DNA of 64,000 nucleotides from Paenibacillus sp. 32352 (GCF_002042965.1 NZ_MZNT01000015.1:176058-240057), one strand, 5' to 3'; shown: positions 18,045 to 26,807, counted from the stretch's first letter. Notes: generated from the sequence alone by a model not told the origin. Numbers and translations are program-made.

Positions 18045-18937
18045 TTGGCTTTCCCTCGCTTTCGTGTTCCGATTGGTTTGGTTTTGCCCGTCTTCGCTTT
18101 TCCATTATTTCGCTCGCTTCGCTTGGGCAGCGACGATTCCTTGACCATCTGACGCCGTTCTTTCTCCGCCTTCCGATTTTCTTCCCGGATCTCGCGCAGC
18201 AGTTCGCGGATCGATGGCCGCCGCTGCACTTTCCCGGCTTTCGGTTCAATCATACCCCTTGCGGATGCTTCGTTGCGCCCGGAGGTAGGCTCGGACGGAT
18301 GGGACGGCTCCGTCGTCGCCATCGCGGGGTTTGGGTTGCCGTTCGCCGGGGAAGCGGGTTGCGTCGATTCGGGTCTCTGCATCAGTTCGTCCAAAAAATC
18401 GTCGTTGCTCTTCTCCGCAGAAGTTCCCTTGACTGCCGCTCCTTGTACCTCCGTCTCCTGCCGGGTTTGGTCCGATGCTTGTTGTTGACCCTCCCCAAGC
18501 GTTGGATTGTCCTGCTGTTTCCCGGTGCGGGATTTCTCAATTTCACTCTTAATGCTGGTTGTATCCACGGTCGCCAGTTTGAACCGCTCGACGATGCGGT
18601 TGATTTTGGACGCGTCCTCGGCCCGCACCATCACATCGCACAAGCCATCGACATTCTTTTTGTCCCGCAGGGCGCAGTACAGGACGCCGTATCGTTTGGC
18701 TTCTTTGCAGAACGTGGGCAGGTCCTCGTTTTTGACGGCAAACACTTTCAATTCCTTGCCGCTGCGAAGCAAGCTTTCCAGACGGATGCTGCCCTTCGTC
18801 CGCTTCTGCCCCTGCAGGGCGGCAAACAAATAGACGGCCAGATGTTTAGCGCCTTCGCCGGAAATCTTGGCCATCACCTCGATGCCCCGCAGACTCATGT
18901 TGACGACCTGATCGGCCGCCTCGGCTCCACTGCTCAT
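18041..18937 (-). CDS. PcfB-like protein (DUF3801)
   Basis: 298 residues from the ATG at 18937, supported by GGGAGG 9 nt upstream. The first 160 residues match the PcfB/DUF3801 pattern: LRGIEVMAKISGEGAKHLAV, a conserved FAVKNEDLPTFCKEAKRYGV stretch, and DASKINRIVERF. A long, charged, probably disordered tail follows. PcfB is an accessory factor of the pheromone-plasmid transfer system that works with the relaxase and coupling protein. Its start lies inside the relaxase 3' end. Confidence 0.85.
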   Translation of the reverse strand: MSSGAEAADQVVNMSLRGIEVMAKISGEGAKHLAVYLFAALQGQKRTKGSIRLESLLRSGKELKVFAVKNEDLPTFCKEAKRYGVLYCALRDKKNVDGLCDVMVRAEDASKINRIVERFKLATVDTTSIKSEIEKSRTGKQQDNPTLGEGQQQASDQTRQETEVQGAAVKGTSAEKSNDDFLDELMQRPESTQPASPANGNPNPAMATTEPSHPSEPTSGRNEASARGMIEPKAGKVQRRPSIRELLREIREENRKAEKERRQMVKESSLPKRSERNNGKAKTGKTKPIGTRKRGKAK

Positions 18938-20267
18938 GGATGACGTCCTCCCTTCGTAATGGTTGATTTTTCCTGTCGCCATGTAGTTTAGTCATCATTT
19001 CACCGGATCGGGCAAGGATGCCCGCACACAGCTTCACCTCCTTTCGAAGCGCGGCAAGCCGCTTGGATAATACGGCTATTTGCGCTTTGCAAGCGTCGAT
19101 CCGGCCTTCCTCCTTGCAGCGGCGAAGACGGTTGTACAACGCTTTGCGCTCGCTAGAAAGCAGGCGCATCTCCTGTTGGGCAATGGATGCATAGTCCAAA
19201 AGCTGCTCTTTGCTGGAAATACGGCGCTGGCATAGCAGTTTGGTCTGAGCGGTAATAACCGCCAAGTGACGCAAGTCTTCCCGCAATAAAAAAGGCGTCC
19301 TTCTCACGGACGCGCGTAAATGAGGCCATATGCCCATCTCATATAAATATCGCAGGTACAATGCTTGCAAGCCGCTGAACTTCCTGCCGGATCGAAGCGT
19401 TCCTTTGCAAACGGCCCGTCTGCGTCGCGGCATCGGCAAAGGCGGTAATTTCCGGGGAACACGGTTTCGCAAAATGCGTTGCTTCAAAGCATCCTCCGTG
19501 TAATCTTCTCCCAGGCTGCGCAAACGAACGAAGCGTTCCTTACCGGGCGGGCGTACCGCCATATGCTTTACCGTCGTCTTCACTTCATAGCCTTGCTTCT
19601 GCAACGCGGCGATCAACTGGGTCCAAGTCATCGATGCCGCAATCGCCTGATCCACATCGGTTCGAATCAGCCCTCGCCAAGTCGGTTTGCCATCTCGATC
19701 CGCTTTCCATTCCCCGTAGTGTTTGGCTTTGCCCGGCTCGGGTTGCTCGATGACTGACAATGCATGTTCCCGGCATAATCGATCGGATGTTTTCCGCAGT
19801 AGGGCGTAGGAGGCTCTGTTGTCGTAGTACCGTTTGCCGTCGATAAAGGAGACGGAGTTTAGTACAAAGTGATTGTGCAAATGCTCTTTGTCCAAATGGG
19901 TTGATACGACGACTTCAAAGCGCTCTCCCCAAAGCTCCTGCGCCAGTTTGACACCGATGGTGTGCGCCATTTCCGGCGTCGTTTCGCCTGGTGCAAACGC
20001 TTGGTATCCGTGAAACGCGACGATGCCATCCATTTTTTGAAATTGACGCTTGGTGCGCTGCATTTGCTCGTAAGCGGTAAGCGGATCGCAATTGATACCG
20101 CTCACATAAAGCTGCCTCTCTGTTTTGACATCCGATACTGCATATGCGAGCGCCTGTTGCAAACCTTCATTCTCGACGCGCCCTAAATCCGTTTTGTCGG
20201 GATTGGAAGCATAGTCCAGCACGCGCTTGAGTCGGTCGGTAACGTCCCAGATTGCAGTTGTCGCCAT
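18846..20267 (-). CDS. MobP-type relaxase
   Basis: 473 residues from the ATG at 20267, 7 nt after a GGGGGG; an ATG two codons earlier is too close to it. The N-terminal relaxase/mobilisation nuclease domain carries the histidine triad HLDKEHLHNHFVLNSVSF (about residues 124-141), an upstream TYR-containing region, and AHTIGVKLAQELWG. It should nick oriT and remain bound to the transferred strand. The basic, helical C-terminal part probably binds DNA or the coupling protein. Its 3' end overlaps pcfB by about 90 nt in another frame. Confidence 0.92.
   Translation of the reverse strand: MATTAIWDVTDRLKRVLDYASNPDKTDLGRVENEGLQQALAYAVSDVKTERQLYVSGINCDPLTAYEQMQRTKRQFQKMDGIVAFHGYQAFAPGETTPEMAHTIGVKLAQELWGERFEVVVSTHLDKEHLHNHFVLNSVSFIDGKRYYDNRASYALLRKTSDRLCREHALSVIEQPEPGKAKHYGEWKADRDGKPTWRGLIRTDVDQAIAASMTWTQLIAALQKQGYEVKTTVKHMAVRPPGKERFVRLRSLGEDYTEDALKQRILRNRVPRKLPPLPMPRRRRAVCKGTLRSGRKFSGLQALYLRYLYEMGIWPHLRASVRRTPFLLREDLRHLAVITAQTKLLCQRRISSKEQLLDYASIAQQEMRLLSSERKALYNRLRRCKEEGRIDACKAQIAVLSKRLAALRKEVKLCAGILARSGEMMTKLHGDRKNQPLRREDVIHEQWSRGGRSGRQHESAGHRGDGQDFRRRR
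19285..19313 (-). promoter_or_regulatory. Terminator-like hairpin within the relaxase gene
   Basis: On the coding strand GCGTCC pairs with GGACGC around a 7-nt loop (19295-19313), followed by a T-rich run including six consecutive T residues. It lies about 950 nt into the gene. The stem is short, so function is uncertain. Confidence 0.35.
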
Positions 20268-20298
20268 ACGCATGCCCCCCTTTACGGCGGATGTACGT

Positions 20299-20643
20299 TC
20301 AGATTCCCGCCGGCTTGGTTCTAGGCTCCGGCGCTGTTACAGCCTGTTGAATGTATTGGACGGCGCGGCGCAATTGATCCGCCTCCTGCTGAAAAGCGGC
20401 CCGATCCAGATGCCCGGTTGCGTGCGCCTTCGCCGCCAATTGATTGAGATTATTGCCGATTGCGTGAAGCTCGCGCATCATCGCGTAATAGTCCAGCGGA
20501 GGCAACGCCTTGGGAACATAGCCGTTGATGAGCGCACGAATAAACGCTTCCTGAGAAAGCCCCGATTTCTTCACTTGAGATACGAGGTGTTGCCGCTCCT
20601 TTTCATTCAGGCGTACTAGAACACGAATGGAACGTTTCCTCAT
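20299..20643 (-). CDS. MobC-like relaxosome protein
   Basis: 114 residues from the ATG at 20643 with AAAGGAG upstream. The N-terminal part is a ribbon-helix-helix-like DNA-binding segment (KRSIRVLVRLNEKERQHLVS). The C-terminal part is the MobC signature: MMRELHAIGNNLNQLAAKAH, then a coiled helix with QEADQLRRAVQYIQQ. MobC proteins bind at oriT and help the relaxase. It lies 31 nt before the relaxase and just after the oriT-like repeat. Confidence 0.9.
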   Translation of the reverse strand: MRKRSIRVLVRLNEKERQHLVSQVKKSGLSQEAFIRALINGYVPKALPPLDYYAMMRELHAIGNNLNQLAAKAHATGHLDRAAFQQEADQLRRAVQYIQQAVTAPEPRTKPAGI

Positions 20644-20747
20644 TCGATCACTCCTTTCAAAATTGCTATGTAAAACAATCGTTACCGAGATGAACGAGTT
20701 ACCTGCAACACATTCGATCATCTAACCGGTGGCATCGAAACGGAGGG

Positions 20748-20866
20748 GTCTTAGGGGCGAAGCCCCTAACAAGTGAATTTGGCTAGCCAAATTCAGTGCT
20801 TGCTGCAACACGAGACAGTCGTCTCGTGTTGCCTTCAAAAGCACCTACCGGGAAAAAGGGAGGACC
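20748..20866. repeat. oriT-like inverted-repeat module, copy 1
   Basis: Three structured parts in series: hairpin TAGGGGC/GCCCCTA (20752-20768), a perfect 20-bp palindrome (20775-20794) with TTTGG/CCAAA centres, and, after CAGTGCTTGCT, a hairpin with 12-bp arms GCAACACGAGAC/GTCTCGTGTTGC (20805-20832). A CCGGGAAAAAGGGAG follows. The same module recurs at 31960 (reversed) and 32660. Its place about 100 bp upstream of mobC-relaxase is that of an origin of transfer. The nic site is not identified. Confidence 0.65.
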
Positions 20867-20870
20867 CCAA

Positions 20871-20906
20871 AAACACAAAAAAGACGCCGATCCGCTCGGG
20901 CGTCTT
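20871..20906 (-). terminator. Terminator of the toxin-antitoxin operon
   Basis: Stem AAGACGCC/GGCGTCTT (20881-20888 with 20899-20906), followed on the minus strand by TTTTGTGTTTTT. It starts 17 nt after the toxin stop codon and separates the toxin-antitoxin operon from the transfer genes. Confidence 0.8.
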
Positions 20907-20922
20907 CCGCAGAACTTTTTTG

Positions 20923-21240
20923 TTATCGCACCAACCAGCGGTAATCCTGGCGGCAGTCTACTATGAAATCAACATACACGATTTTATCCTGAATCTGATA
21001 CAACTCCAGATACCATTTTTCCACGAACATCTTGTGATACTTGTTTGACGGGATAAATTCCGCTTCGAGAAAAGGATAACGTTCCGGCATTTGCGCCAAG
21101 GAACGTATCGCATGCAGCAATTCGTTTTTCGTTTTTCGCGCCGCATCCGGATTTTTTTCCGCAAGGAATCGCACATGAACCGCTAGCATTTGGCGGGCGC
21201 GATCGGAAACGATGATCTTATAACGGGGCATCTTTTCCAT
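20923..21240 (-). CDS. ParE/RelE-superfamily toxin
   Basis: 105 residues of the ParE/RelE fold: N-terminal helices (SDRARQMLAVHVRFLAEKNP), a central RYPFLEAEFIPSNKYHKMFV segment, and terminal strands ELYQIQDKIVYVDFIVDCRQ with a final basic tail. Members act either on gyrase (ParE) or on ribosome-bound mRNA (RelE); the sequence alone does not decide. GAGG lies 6 nt before the chosen ATG. The gene overlaps its antitoxin by 23 nt. It probably stabilises the element. Confidence 0.85.
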   Translation of the reverse strand: MEKMPRYKIIVSDRARQMLAVHVRFLAEKNPDAARKTKNELLHAIRSLAQMPERYPFLEAEFIPSNKYHKMFVEKWYLELYQIQDKIVYVDFIVDCRQDYRWLVR

Positions 21241-21508
21241 GCTGAACCTCGTCAATAATGCCCTCCAGGTAATCGTCCAGTTCATCTGGCGTCACACCAA
21301 CACGGCCCGCCAAACGATCCTCTTGCACAGCGAGCAGTTCTTCGCGCAGCTTTAACATCTTCTCGCGACGCGAGTACGTCTCAATGTCCATCACGACGAG
21401 ATCGCCTTCACCGTTCTTGGTCAGATACACCGGTTCCCCGGAAGATTTGCATAGATCGGCGATTTCATTATAGTTTTGCCGGATACTGGCGGAAGGTTTG
21501 ATAATCAT
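21218..21508 (-). CDS. Phd/YefM-family antitoxin
   Basis: 96 residues from the ATG at 21508 (AGGAG 8 nt upstream; a GTG three codons earlier is possible). The N-terminal IIKPSASIRQNYNEIADLCK, followed by EPVYLTKNGEGDLVVMDIET, is the Phd/YefM DNA-binding fold. The acidic C-terminal tail (DELDDYLEGIIDEVQHGKD) would wrap the toxin. Antitoxin first, toxin second, and overlap are the normal order for this type. It is expected to repress its own promoter. Confidence 0.88.
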   Translation of the reverse strand: MIIKPSASIRQNYNEIADLCKSSGEPVYLTKNGEGDLVVMDIETYSRREKMLKLREELLAVQEDRLAGRVGVTPDELDDYLEGIIDEVQHGKDAPL

Positions 21509-21672
21509 CGTAATCACTCCTTGTATAGCTGTATATTGTTTTTATTATACCTATTACATGCTATGCAATCAATGCGGTTGCGCTTATCCTCAATCTATTC
21601 ACATCTTATCCACATGCTGTGAAAAATTTCCGTAACCCAAAAGCAAAGGCGTCGACCGTTCAGCGTCGATCG

Positions 21673-22623
21673 CTATCGAGATGGTTCATCACGTCTTCTT
21701 CGGAATTCCATCAATTCGTTGTTTACATCCTTTCCGAACTTAGGCGGCTCATCGGATATGAGAAGGGCTGGAGAGAGGAGTCTTTGTATCGTGGCTGCCG
21801 CCAATCGCCCCGGCTCATCATTGTCCAGATGCAGGACAAGTCGATTCACCTGGGGAAAGCACTGCAAGTAATGCATTAGGGCTGACGGGGGAGTAGAGTT
21901 CTCCCCATTTGTCCTCGGCCTGTATATTCCGGCCAGCGACAGCTTATGCGCCTCCCGCCAATCCCGGCCGGCGAGATGTTCCAGCGTACAGTAGGATAAA
22001 AGATCAATGGCGCTCTCAAACAGATGCAGTTCCGTACTGTTTTCCGAGGCCGAAAGGGAAAACGAATACCGCTTGTCGCTGCCGGCGGCTTCCCCCATAT
22101 AACGGGTGCTTGTCGTACCGCGTATTGCCGCATAGCGCGGCGTCCCTTCTTGGTCAAAACCGACGAATACCGCGTTGTGATAACGGCGGCTTTCATACAA
22201 CCTTCCCGTTTCGAAACAGTAGTCGATCACCGAACGGTGGATGCCTCGTTTGCTCAAATAAGCGATGACGCGATGAGAGTTTTCATACGGTTCTGGAAGC
22301 TCCAGCCGCGCCGTAGATGTGCGTTGTTGGCATGATTGCGAAACCATAAGAATATTGCCGGGATGAACGCCTTCAATCCGAAGCACCGCATCGGGAAAAG
22401 GCATGCCGCGCACTTTGATCAAGTAATCCAGCGCCGAGCGCCCGCCGATTCCCCTTGACCACCAGTACCATTTGCCGTTGGAAATTTTCAAGCTGTCATT
22501 TGTTCGGGTGGTATAGACATTGCGGGAGCAACGTACCAGTTCCGCAGGCTCGTACATTTGCAAATACGTGAGCAAATCCAATCTTTTTGCACGTTCGATC
22601 TGTTCCTTGTTTACGTAGCTCAT
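21673..22623 (-). CDS. Toprim primase-like protein (DUF3991 type)
   Basis: 316 residues from the ATG at 22623 with AGGGG 9 nt upstream. An N-terminal DUF3991-like region (WYWWSRGIGGRSALDYLIKV) is followed by a Toprim domain with LHLFESAIDLLSYCTLE (the FE acid) and NRLVLHLDNDEPGRLAA (the DxD acids). Proteins of this kind act as primases for replication of transferred single strands in Firmicute mobile elements. It lies 50 nt after the neighbouring small gene, which overlaps the earlier possible starts. Confidence 0.82.
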   Translation of the reverse strand: MSYVNKEQIERAKRLDLLTYLQMYEPAELVRCSRNVYTTRTNDSLKISNGKWYWWSRGIGGRSALDYLIKVRGMPFPDAVLRIEGVHPGNILMVSQSCQQRTSTARLELPEPYENSHRVIAYLSKRGIHRSVIDYCFETGRLYESRRYHNAVFVGFDQEGTPRYAAIRGTTSTRYMGEAAGSDKRYSFSLSASENSTELHLFESAIDLLSYCTLEHLAGRDWREAHKLSLAGIYRPRTNGENSTPPSALMHYLQCFPQVNRLVLHLDNDEPGRLAAATIQRLLSPALLISDEPPKFGKDVNNELMEFRRRRDEPSR

Positions 22624-22672
22624 TGCCGCAGCCCCTTTTGGAAATCCAGGCAGCGTCCGATGGGTATATTGT

Positions 22673-22957
22673 TCATCGTGCCTTACCCCGCTTTTTGGGG
22701 TACGTATAAGCTCTGCCTTCATTCAACTTCGTAACTCCATTCTTTTTCATGAATGCGTCTAAATCGCCTTCATAAACTTGACTGGTCACCCCGTTTGAGT
22801 CGCGGATGTAATAATACGTGTCGCCAAATCCGTTCTTCTCTTTGGATATCAACTCCAATGTTGGCACGGCTTCTCCCTCCTCGATCAAGCCGGTTCCATA
22901 ACAAAAAGGCGGTAGAATCGGACAAAAGCATCCGCCGCTTGGGATGGCATATAACAT
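22673..22957 (-). CDS. Small protein with Cys-rich N-terminus
   Basis: 94 residues from the ATG at 22957, placed by GGAGGA 6 nt upstream. The N-terminus is short and Cys/Pro-rich (GGCFCPILPPFC), then a soluble part with the pattern DTYYYIRDSNGVTSQVYEGD. I do not recognise the family. A terminator-like hairpin lies directly upstream of the ribosome binding site. It precedes the primase gene and is probably co-transcribed with it. Confidence 0.55.
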   Translation of the reverse strand: MLYAIPSGGCFCPILPPFCYGTGLIEEGEAVPTLELISKEKNGFGDTYYYIRDSNGVTSQVYEGDLDAFMKKNGVTKLNEGRAYTYPKKRGKAR

Positions 22958-22977
22958 GTTCATTCCTCCGGAAATGA

Positions 22978-23003
22978 GAAAAGGACCCCAAAATCGGAGT
23001 CCA
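22978..23003 (-). promoter_or_regulatory. Leader hairpin upstream of the Cys-rich small gene
   Basis: GGACTCC (22996-23002, minus strand) pairs with GGGGTCC (22983-22989) through one wobble and is followed by TTTTCTC. It sits just before the ribosome binding site of the gene starting at 22957, the position of an attenuator. Confidence 0.4.
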
Positions 23004-23082
23004 TTTCGTCATGTGATTTTAACAAGTGACCTATATTCGACCTGTAAATGCTACGCATCGAAGCCACAATTCCCCAAACTAC

Positions 23083-23112
23083 AAAAAAAACTGCCGCGCG
23101 ATGAAGCGCAAC
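23083..23112 (-). terminator. Candidate terminator of the cyclic-di-GMP operon
   Basis: On the minus strand GTTGCGC pairs with GCGCGGC (two G-T wobbles; 23093-23099 with 23106-23112), then AG and eight T residues. It lies about 95 nt after the HD-GYP stop codon. Confidence 0.6.
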
Positions 23113-23206
23113 AAGCTTTCTAAAATAATGTATCCGGTTTTAGGTCGAAAAGCACGAAAGATACATCTCTAAATGAACCTATCAAAATAAACTAGTTTCT
23201 GTATTA

Positions 23207-24214
23207 TTATTGGATACTGGCAAAGTCCATAATTTTACTTTTAGACAGCCTTAAATCATAATATTTCCCTTGCGATTCAACCAACGGATTGATCAGGTCA
23301 TCTGGATGGAGCATCACAATTCGAGCCACTTTACCGTCTGACAACAGAACTGAATCTCCAATCATTCTGTTCATCAAGTTAGTAATGAAGCATTGTACGA
23401 TCACAGGGTTAAACAATCCGAATGCTCTTTGATAAATCTCCTGTAATACTTGGAATAATGGGATTGCTTTCTTATATACCCGCTCTGAAACCATCGTATG
23501 AAACACATCGGCAACAGCCACAATCTTACTAAAATATTCTATTTCTTCACTAGACTTCCTATAAGGATAGCCGCTACCATCTTCTCGTTCATGATGTTGT
23601 AGGGCAACCAGAGCTTGTTGATCCGTCATGTTTGGGAGTCTAAGAATCATCTCATATCCGTACACCGTATGAAGCTGCATTTCAGCATACTCATCCGAAC
23701 TTAATTTACCTGCCTTTAGTAAAATCGAGTCAGATATTTTTGTCTTACCTACATCATGTAACAATCCCGCAACAGCAAGGTCATTTAACTCCTTCTCTTT
23801 CAGACCTAACCATTTTCCAATAAAATAGGATAGCACCGAAACGCCAATACAATGTCGATACGTATAATTATCTTTCTTTCTTAAACCCAATATTACATTT
23901 GAAAAATTATAATTGGAACACAATTCCTGGATCTTTGGCATTACCTTTTGACGAATCATTTGATTTGAAGGCTTCTCGGCGCTATGATTTATCTTTTCGT
24001 ATATAAATTGAACCTCGGAGATTGTTTCATCTATTATAAATTCGGTAACAAGTTGGGTGTCCTCGTCCAACAAATTAATACCATGTTGATTCAAGAGGTC
24101 AAGATTATGGTAACTTAATACACTGTTCTTAGGTAAAAGCAAGCTTCCTTGCCTAGAATAAATATTGGTATTTAATTTTCTTCCAATAAAAGATGTATTG
24201 TCTATAGGAATCAC
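23207..24214 (-). CDS. HD-GYP domain phosphodiesterase
   Basis: 335 residues starting at a GTG with AGGAAAG upstream. The C-terminal two thirds are an HD-GYP domain: AGLLHDVGKTKI (HD pair), a conserved HTVYGYEMILRLP segment, QHHEREDGSGYP (HHExxDGxGYP), and KIVAVADVFHTM. Members hydrolyse cyclic di-GMP; the metal-binding residues look intact. The N-terminal 110 residues resemble the leader often found before such domains. It is the third gene of an operon with a CheY-like receiver and a DUF342 protein. Base composition is clearly more AT-rich than the flanking transfer genes. Confidence 0.9.
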   Translation of the reverse strand: MIPIDNTSFIGRKLNTNIYSRQGSLLLPKNSVLSYHNLDLLNQHGINLLDEDTQLVTEFIIDETISEVQFIYEKINHSAEKPSNQMIRQKVMPKIQELCSNYNFSNVILGLRKKDNYTYRHCIGVSVLSYFIGKWLGLKEKELNDLAVAGLLHDVGKTKISDSILLKAGKLSSDEYAEMQLHTVYGYEMILRLPNMTDQQALVALQHHEREDGSGYPYRKSSEEIEYFSKIVAVADVFHTMVSERVYKKAIPLFQVLQEIYQRAFGLFNPVIVQCFITNLMNRMIGDSVLLSDGKVARIVMLHPDDLINPLVESQGKYYDLRLSKSKIMDFASIQ

Positions 24215-24222
24215 CCACTTTC

Positions 24223-26082
24223 CTAAGCAAGTCGTATGATACTAGTACGATCAAAAGTCATTTCTTCTACTGGCTCAAAGATATCTGTACTATACCGGTC
24301 AACAGTTACTCTACCTTCAAACATTTTCTTTACAATAACCTTTTTTGTTGCTTTTAAGATTGTTCCAACTCCAGTGATTCCACCTACATACATCGCAGAA
24401 ATGGTGTCACCAGCTTCAAGCTTAGAGCCTCTGCATACAGAATTATCTTGGAAGAAGATGATATTACCCGCGGAATAGAGATCACATTGAATAACACCTT
24501 CTCTTCGAATCAAAATATCCCCATTTGACTTTAATGTAGAGTTTTGAGCTTGGTTAATATTTATCTGAACTTGTGATTCTTGGCTTAACGCAACTCTCAT
24601 AAACGCTTCTTTCAATACACGAATGAAATCTTCCATTCTTGGAGCTGACATCACTTCAACGATCTTAGTCGGTAGCAAGAATAACTCCAAATAATCTTTC
24701 AATTGCTGCATAGCGTCCTTATTATAAGTCTGAAGACTTGAAATAACGCCAAGCAATTCCTTCACAACTTCCCAAACCTGCTGATACTTGCTCTCAGTTA
24801 CTAGCAATAATGCTTGTCCATACTTAACTTGTAGTTTCTTTTTACTGATTTCAATCAATAACATCTTTACACTTTCCGCCATTTTTTCAAGGAAGTCCAT
24901 TAACTGTTTTGAACCGTTATAAAGTCTGTTGTAGAGCATGCCGAAATACCCCGAATAAAGATTACTTCCAATTACATTTCCCTTCACAGCAATACTACCA
25001 GTGGCGGTTAAGGTTGAATTATAAACACTTCCGGAGATGTAAATGTTTCCAAGTGACTCAATGATCATGTTGTCCATGACATCGCCATATACAATAACGT
25101 CTCCAGCAAAAACGATATTACCTGTCTGCAAATCAACATTACCCGGAACAATGAATGCGGTGTTAATATCGAAATACTTTATCTTATTTCCAGTGACTCG
25201 CGGTCTTCCTTCATTCCGAGCAATAACGATATCGTCTGGTGTTATTTCAACATTGTCTTTCCCTGCAATACGAATGTCATGAACCGGATTAGGAAGTAAC
25301 ACATTACCAAAGACATCATACCCCGCCTGACCTTCTACGGGAGGTGTCTTCTTTGCAATCACATCTCCGCTTTTGACAGAAGGAATATTCATGTGATTCT
25401 TATAATCCACAAAACCTCTTACCTCTGTAAAGATGTTTTCGATATTTTCCGAAAAGAATATTTCTAAGCGAGCATCTTGACCCAGCACTGGTGCTTTGCC
25501 TCTGGCGATAGTCACTGGTCTATATGTAGGTTGAATAATCTCGGTTTGAATAACTGCAACATCAAGATTCATTTTGATATTCATGTTTTCAACTTCAGCG
25601 AGAATATCCTGCAAGTTTAGTGTTTCCAAAATAATCGTTGAATCTTCTTCAGCAGTAAGGGTTAAATCTAAAGTTGAGGTACTATCAGATAACACCCATG
25701 CATGCCTCTGTGGGCGATGAACAGTCAAATACGCAGCTAACTTATCATCTGAAACTTCAATCTCGAATAATGGCTTTTCTTCAATCTTCCACTCAATAAC
25801 GCTTTCTGAAGATACTTTAATTCTTTTGTGGATCTCTTGACCATCCACAAATAGGATCACAGGTGAATGGGCTTCGATAGTCGGAATCTTACCCCCATTT
25901 GAGGGATTTACGACGATGATTTTACCGTGTTCGACTTTGATGTATCCATCCACTACTTGACCATCTATGTTAATCCCCGTTACTGAAGATGACCCCATCC
26001 GTTCACTTTCCGACTCTTGGGAATCTTGGTCGAGTTTCTTCAATAGCTTCAATATTTCTTGCTCACTGATAAAGTCTGACAT
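24223..26082 (-). CDS. DUF342 (FapA) family protein
   Basis: About 619 residues from the ATG at 26082 (AGGTG upstream). The middle part is the DUF342 beta-helix-like region: the GDVIAKKTPPVEGQAGYDVF motif, DDIVIARNEGRPRVTGNKI, and repeated short strands such as NIVFAGDVIVYGDVMDN and NIYISGSVYNST. A long helical insertion follows (about 385-500), then RREGVIQCDLYSAGNIIFFQ. Family members include FapA-type polymerising or regulatory proteins whose biochemical role is poorly known. It sits 8 nt before the HD-GYP gene. Confidence 0.85.
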   Translation of the reverse strand: MSDFISEQEILKLLKKLDQDSQESESERMGSSSVTGINIDGQVVDGYIKVEHGKIIVVNPSNGGKIPTIEAHSPVILFVDGQEIHKRIKVSSESVIEWKIEEKPLFEIEVSDDKLAAYLTVHRPQRHAWVLSDSTSTLDLTLTAEEDSTIILETLNLQDILAEVENMNIKMNLDVAVIQTEIIQPTYRPVTIARGKAPVLGQDARLEIFFSENIENIFTEVRGFVDYKNHMNIPSVKSGDVIAKKTPPVEGQAGYDVFGNVLLPNPVHDIRIAGKDNVEITPDDIVIARNEGRPRVTGNKIKYFDINTAFIVPGNVDLQTGNIVFAGDVIVYGDVMDNMIIESLGNIYISGSVYNSTLTATGSIAVKGNVIGSNLYSGYFGMLYNRLYNGSKQLMDFLEKMAESVKMLLIEISKKKLQVKYGQALLLVTESKYQQVWEVVKELLGVISSLQTYNKDAMQQLKDYLELFLLPTKIVEVMSAPRMEDFIRVLKEAFMRVALSQESQVQININQAQNSTLKSNGDILIRREGVIQCDLYSAGNIIFFQDNSVCRGSKLEAGDTISAMYVGGITGVGTILKATKKVIVKKMFEGRVTVDRYSTDIFEPVEEMTFDRTSIIRLA

Positions 26083-26112
26083 ACGAATCACCTCATCGAC
26101 AGCAGCTGAGAA

Positions 26113-26472
26113 TTAATTTTCTAGAGCTGCTGTAACTAATCCTAAAAATTCATTGTTGTCGAATGGTTTTGAGAGCACTGCAACATCCTTAGGTATCCTA
26201 GTATCATTCCCCAACTCTTCAATGGAGCCTGTGCAAAGCAAGACTTTGACTTCAGGATCATCTTTTGTGATTTCTTCTATAAGCGAAATGCCATCCATGA
26301 CAGGCATTTGATAATCGACTATCAACAAATCAGGTTTTGTATTGAAATAGGCGTTCAATGCCTCTTGACCGTTCTTCGCTTGTAAAACGACTTCATGACC
26401 TGCATCCGTAACTAAGGCTGAAATCAATAATCGAACAGAAGGATTATCGTCTGCGATCATAATTCTCGCCAT
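26113..26472 (-). CDS. Stand-alone CheY-like response regulator
   Basis: 119 residues, a single receiver domain: ARIMIADDNPSVR (acidic pair), DLLIVDYQMPVMDG (phospho-acceptor Asp), VLLCTGS (switch Thr), VAVLSKPFDN (Lys). No output domain is present. GGAGGG lies 6 nt before the chosen ATG. As first gene of the operon with DUF342 and HD-GYP, it may pass a phosphorylation signal to the cyclic-di-GMP phosphodiesterase. The cognate kinase is not in this operon. Confidence 0.9.
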   Translation of the reverse strand: MARIMIADDNPSVRLLISALVTDAGHEVVLQAKNGQEALNAYFNTKPDLLIVDYQMPVMDGISLIEEITKDDPEVKVLLCTGSIEELGNDTRIPKDVAVLSKPFDNNEFLGLVTAALEN

Positions 26473-26788
26473 AGGCATCCCTCCAATAGAAAATAAAAAA
26501 TCATCAAGAAAGTAATGTTTTAGAGGTTCAACTCACCTTCGGTAACTTGGCGACCATAGAATTGTCTTCCCTAGTCCCAAAATTCTACCCCCTTCTTTTC
26601 ATAGGGTATCCGTTTCGTTTATGAGAACTATAAAGTTAGTTTTTATATTTACAAAACGAAAACAGCTCAAAATTTGTCAAATCTAAGTGTAGCTTTAACA
26701 TCACCTAACATAAAAACGACAAGAATCGACGTAATATTTGTATAGTTCAATATTACTACAGATGTTCAGCTAAATAAACCCTTTTTGT
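26473..26788. other. AT-rich intergenic region between divergent genes
   Basis: No gene is visible. The region must carry the promoter of the minus-strand receiver-DUF342-HD-GYP operon and part of the promoter of the plus-strand XRE gene. AATATTTG ... CAATATT elements near 26731-26754 could be regulator sites. I see no RNA gene. Confidence 0.35.
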
Positions 26789-26800
26789 AGAGTATACTCT
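26789..26800 (+). promoter_or_regulatory. Palindrome over the -10 of the XRE gene, candidate operator
   Basis: The perfect 12-bp palindrome AGAGTATACTCT contains a TATACT hexamer suitable as a -10 box and is flanked by TGTAG on one side and TGTAG on the other. A repressor bound here would block RNA polymerase, so autoregulation by the XRE protein downstream is likely. Confidence 0.5.
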
Positions 26801-26807
26801 GTAGAAA

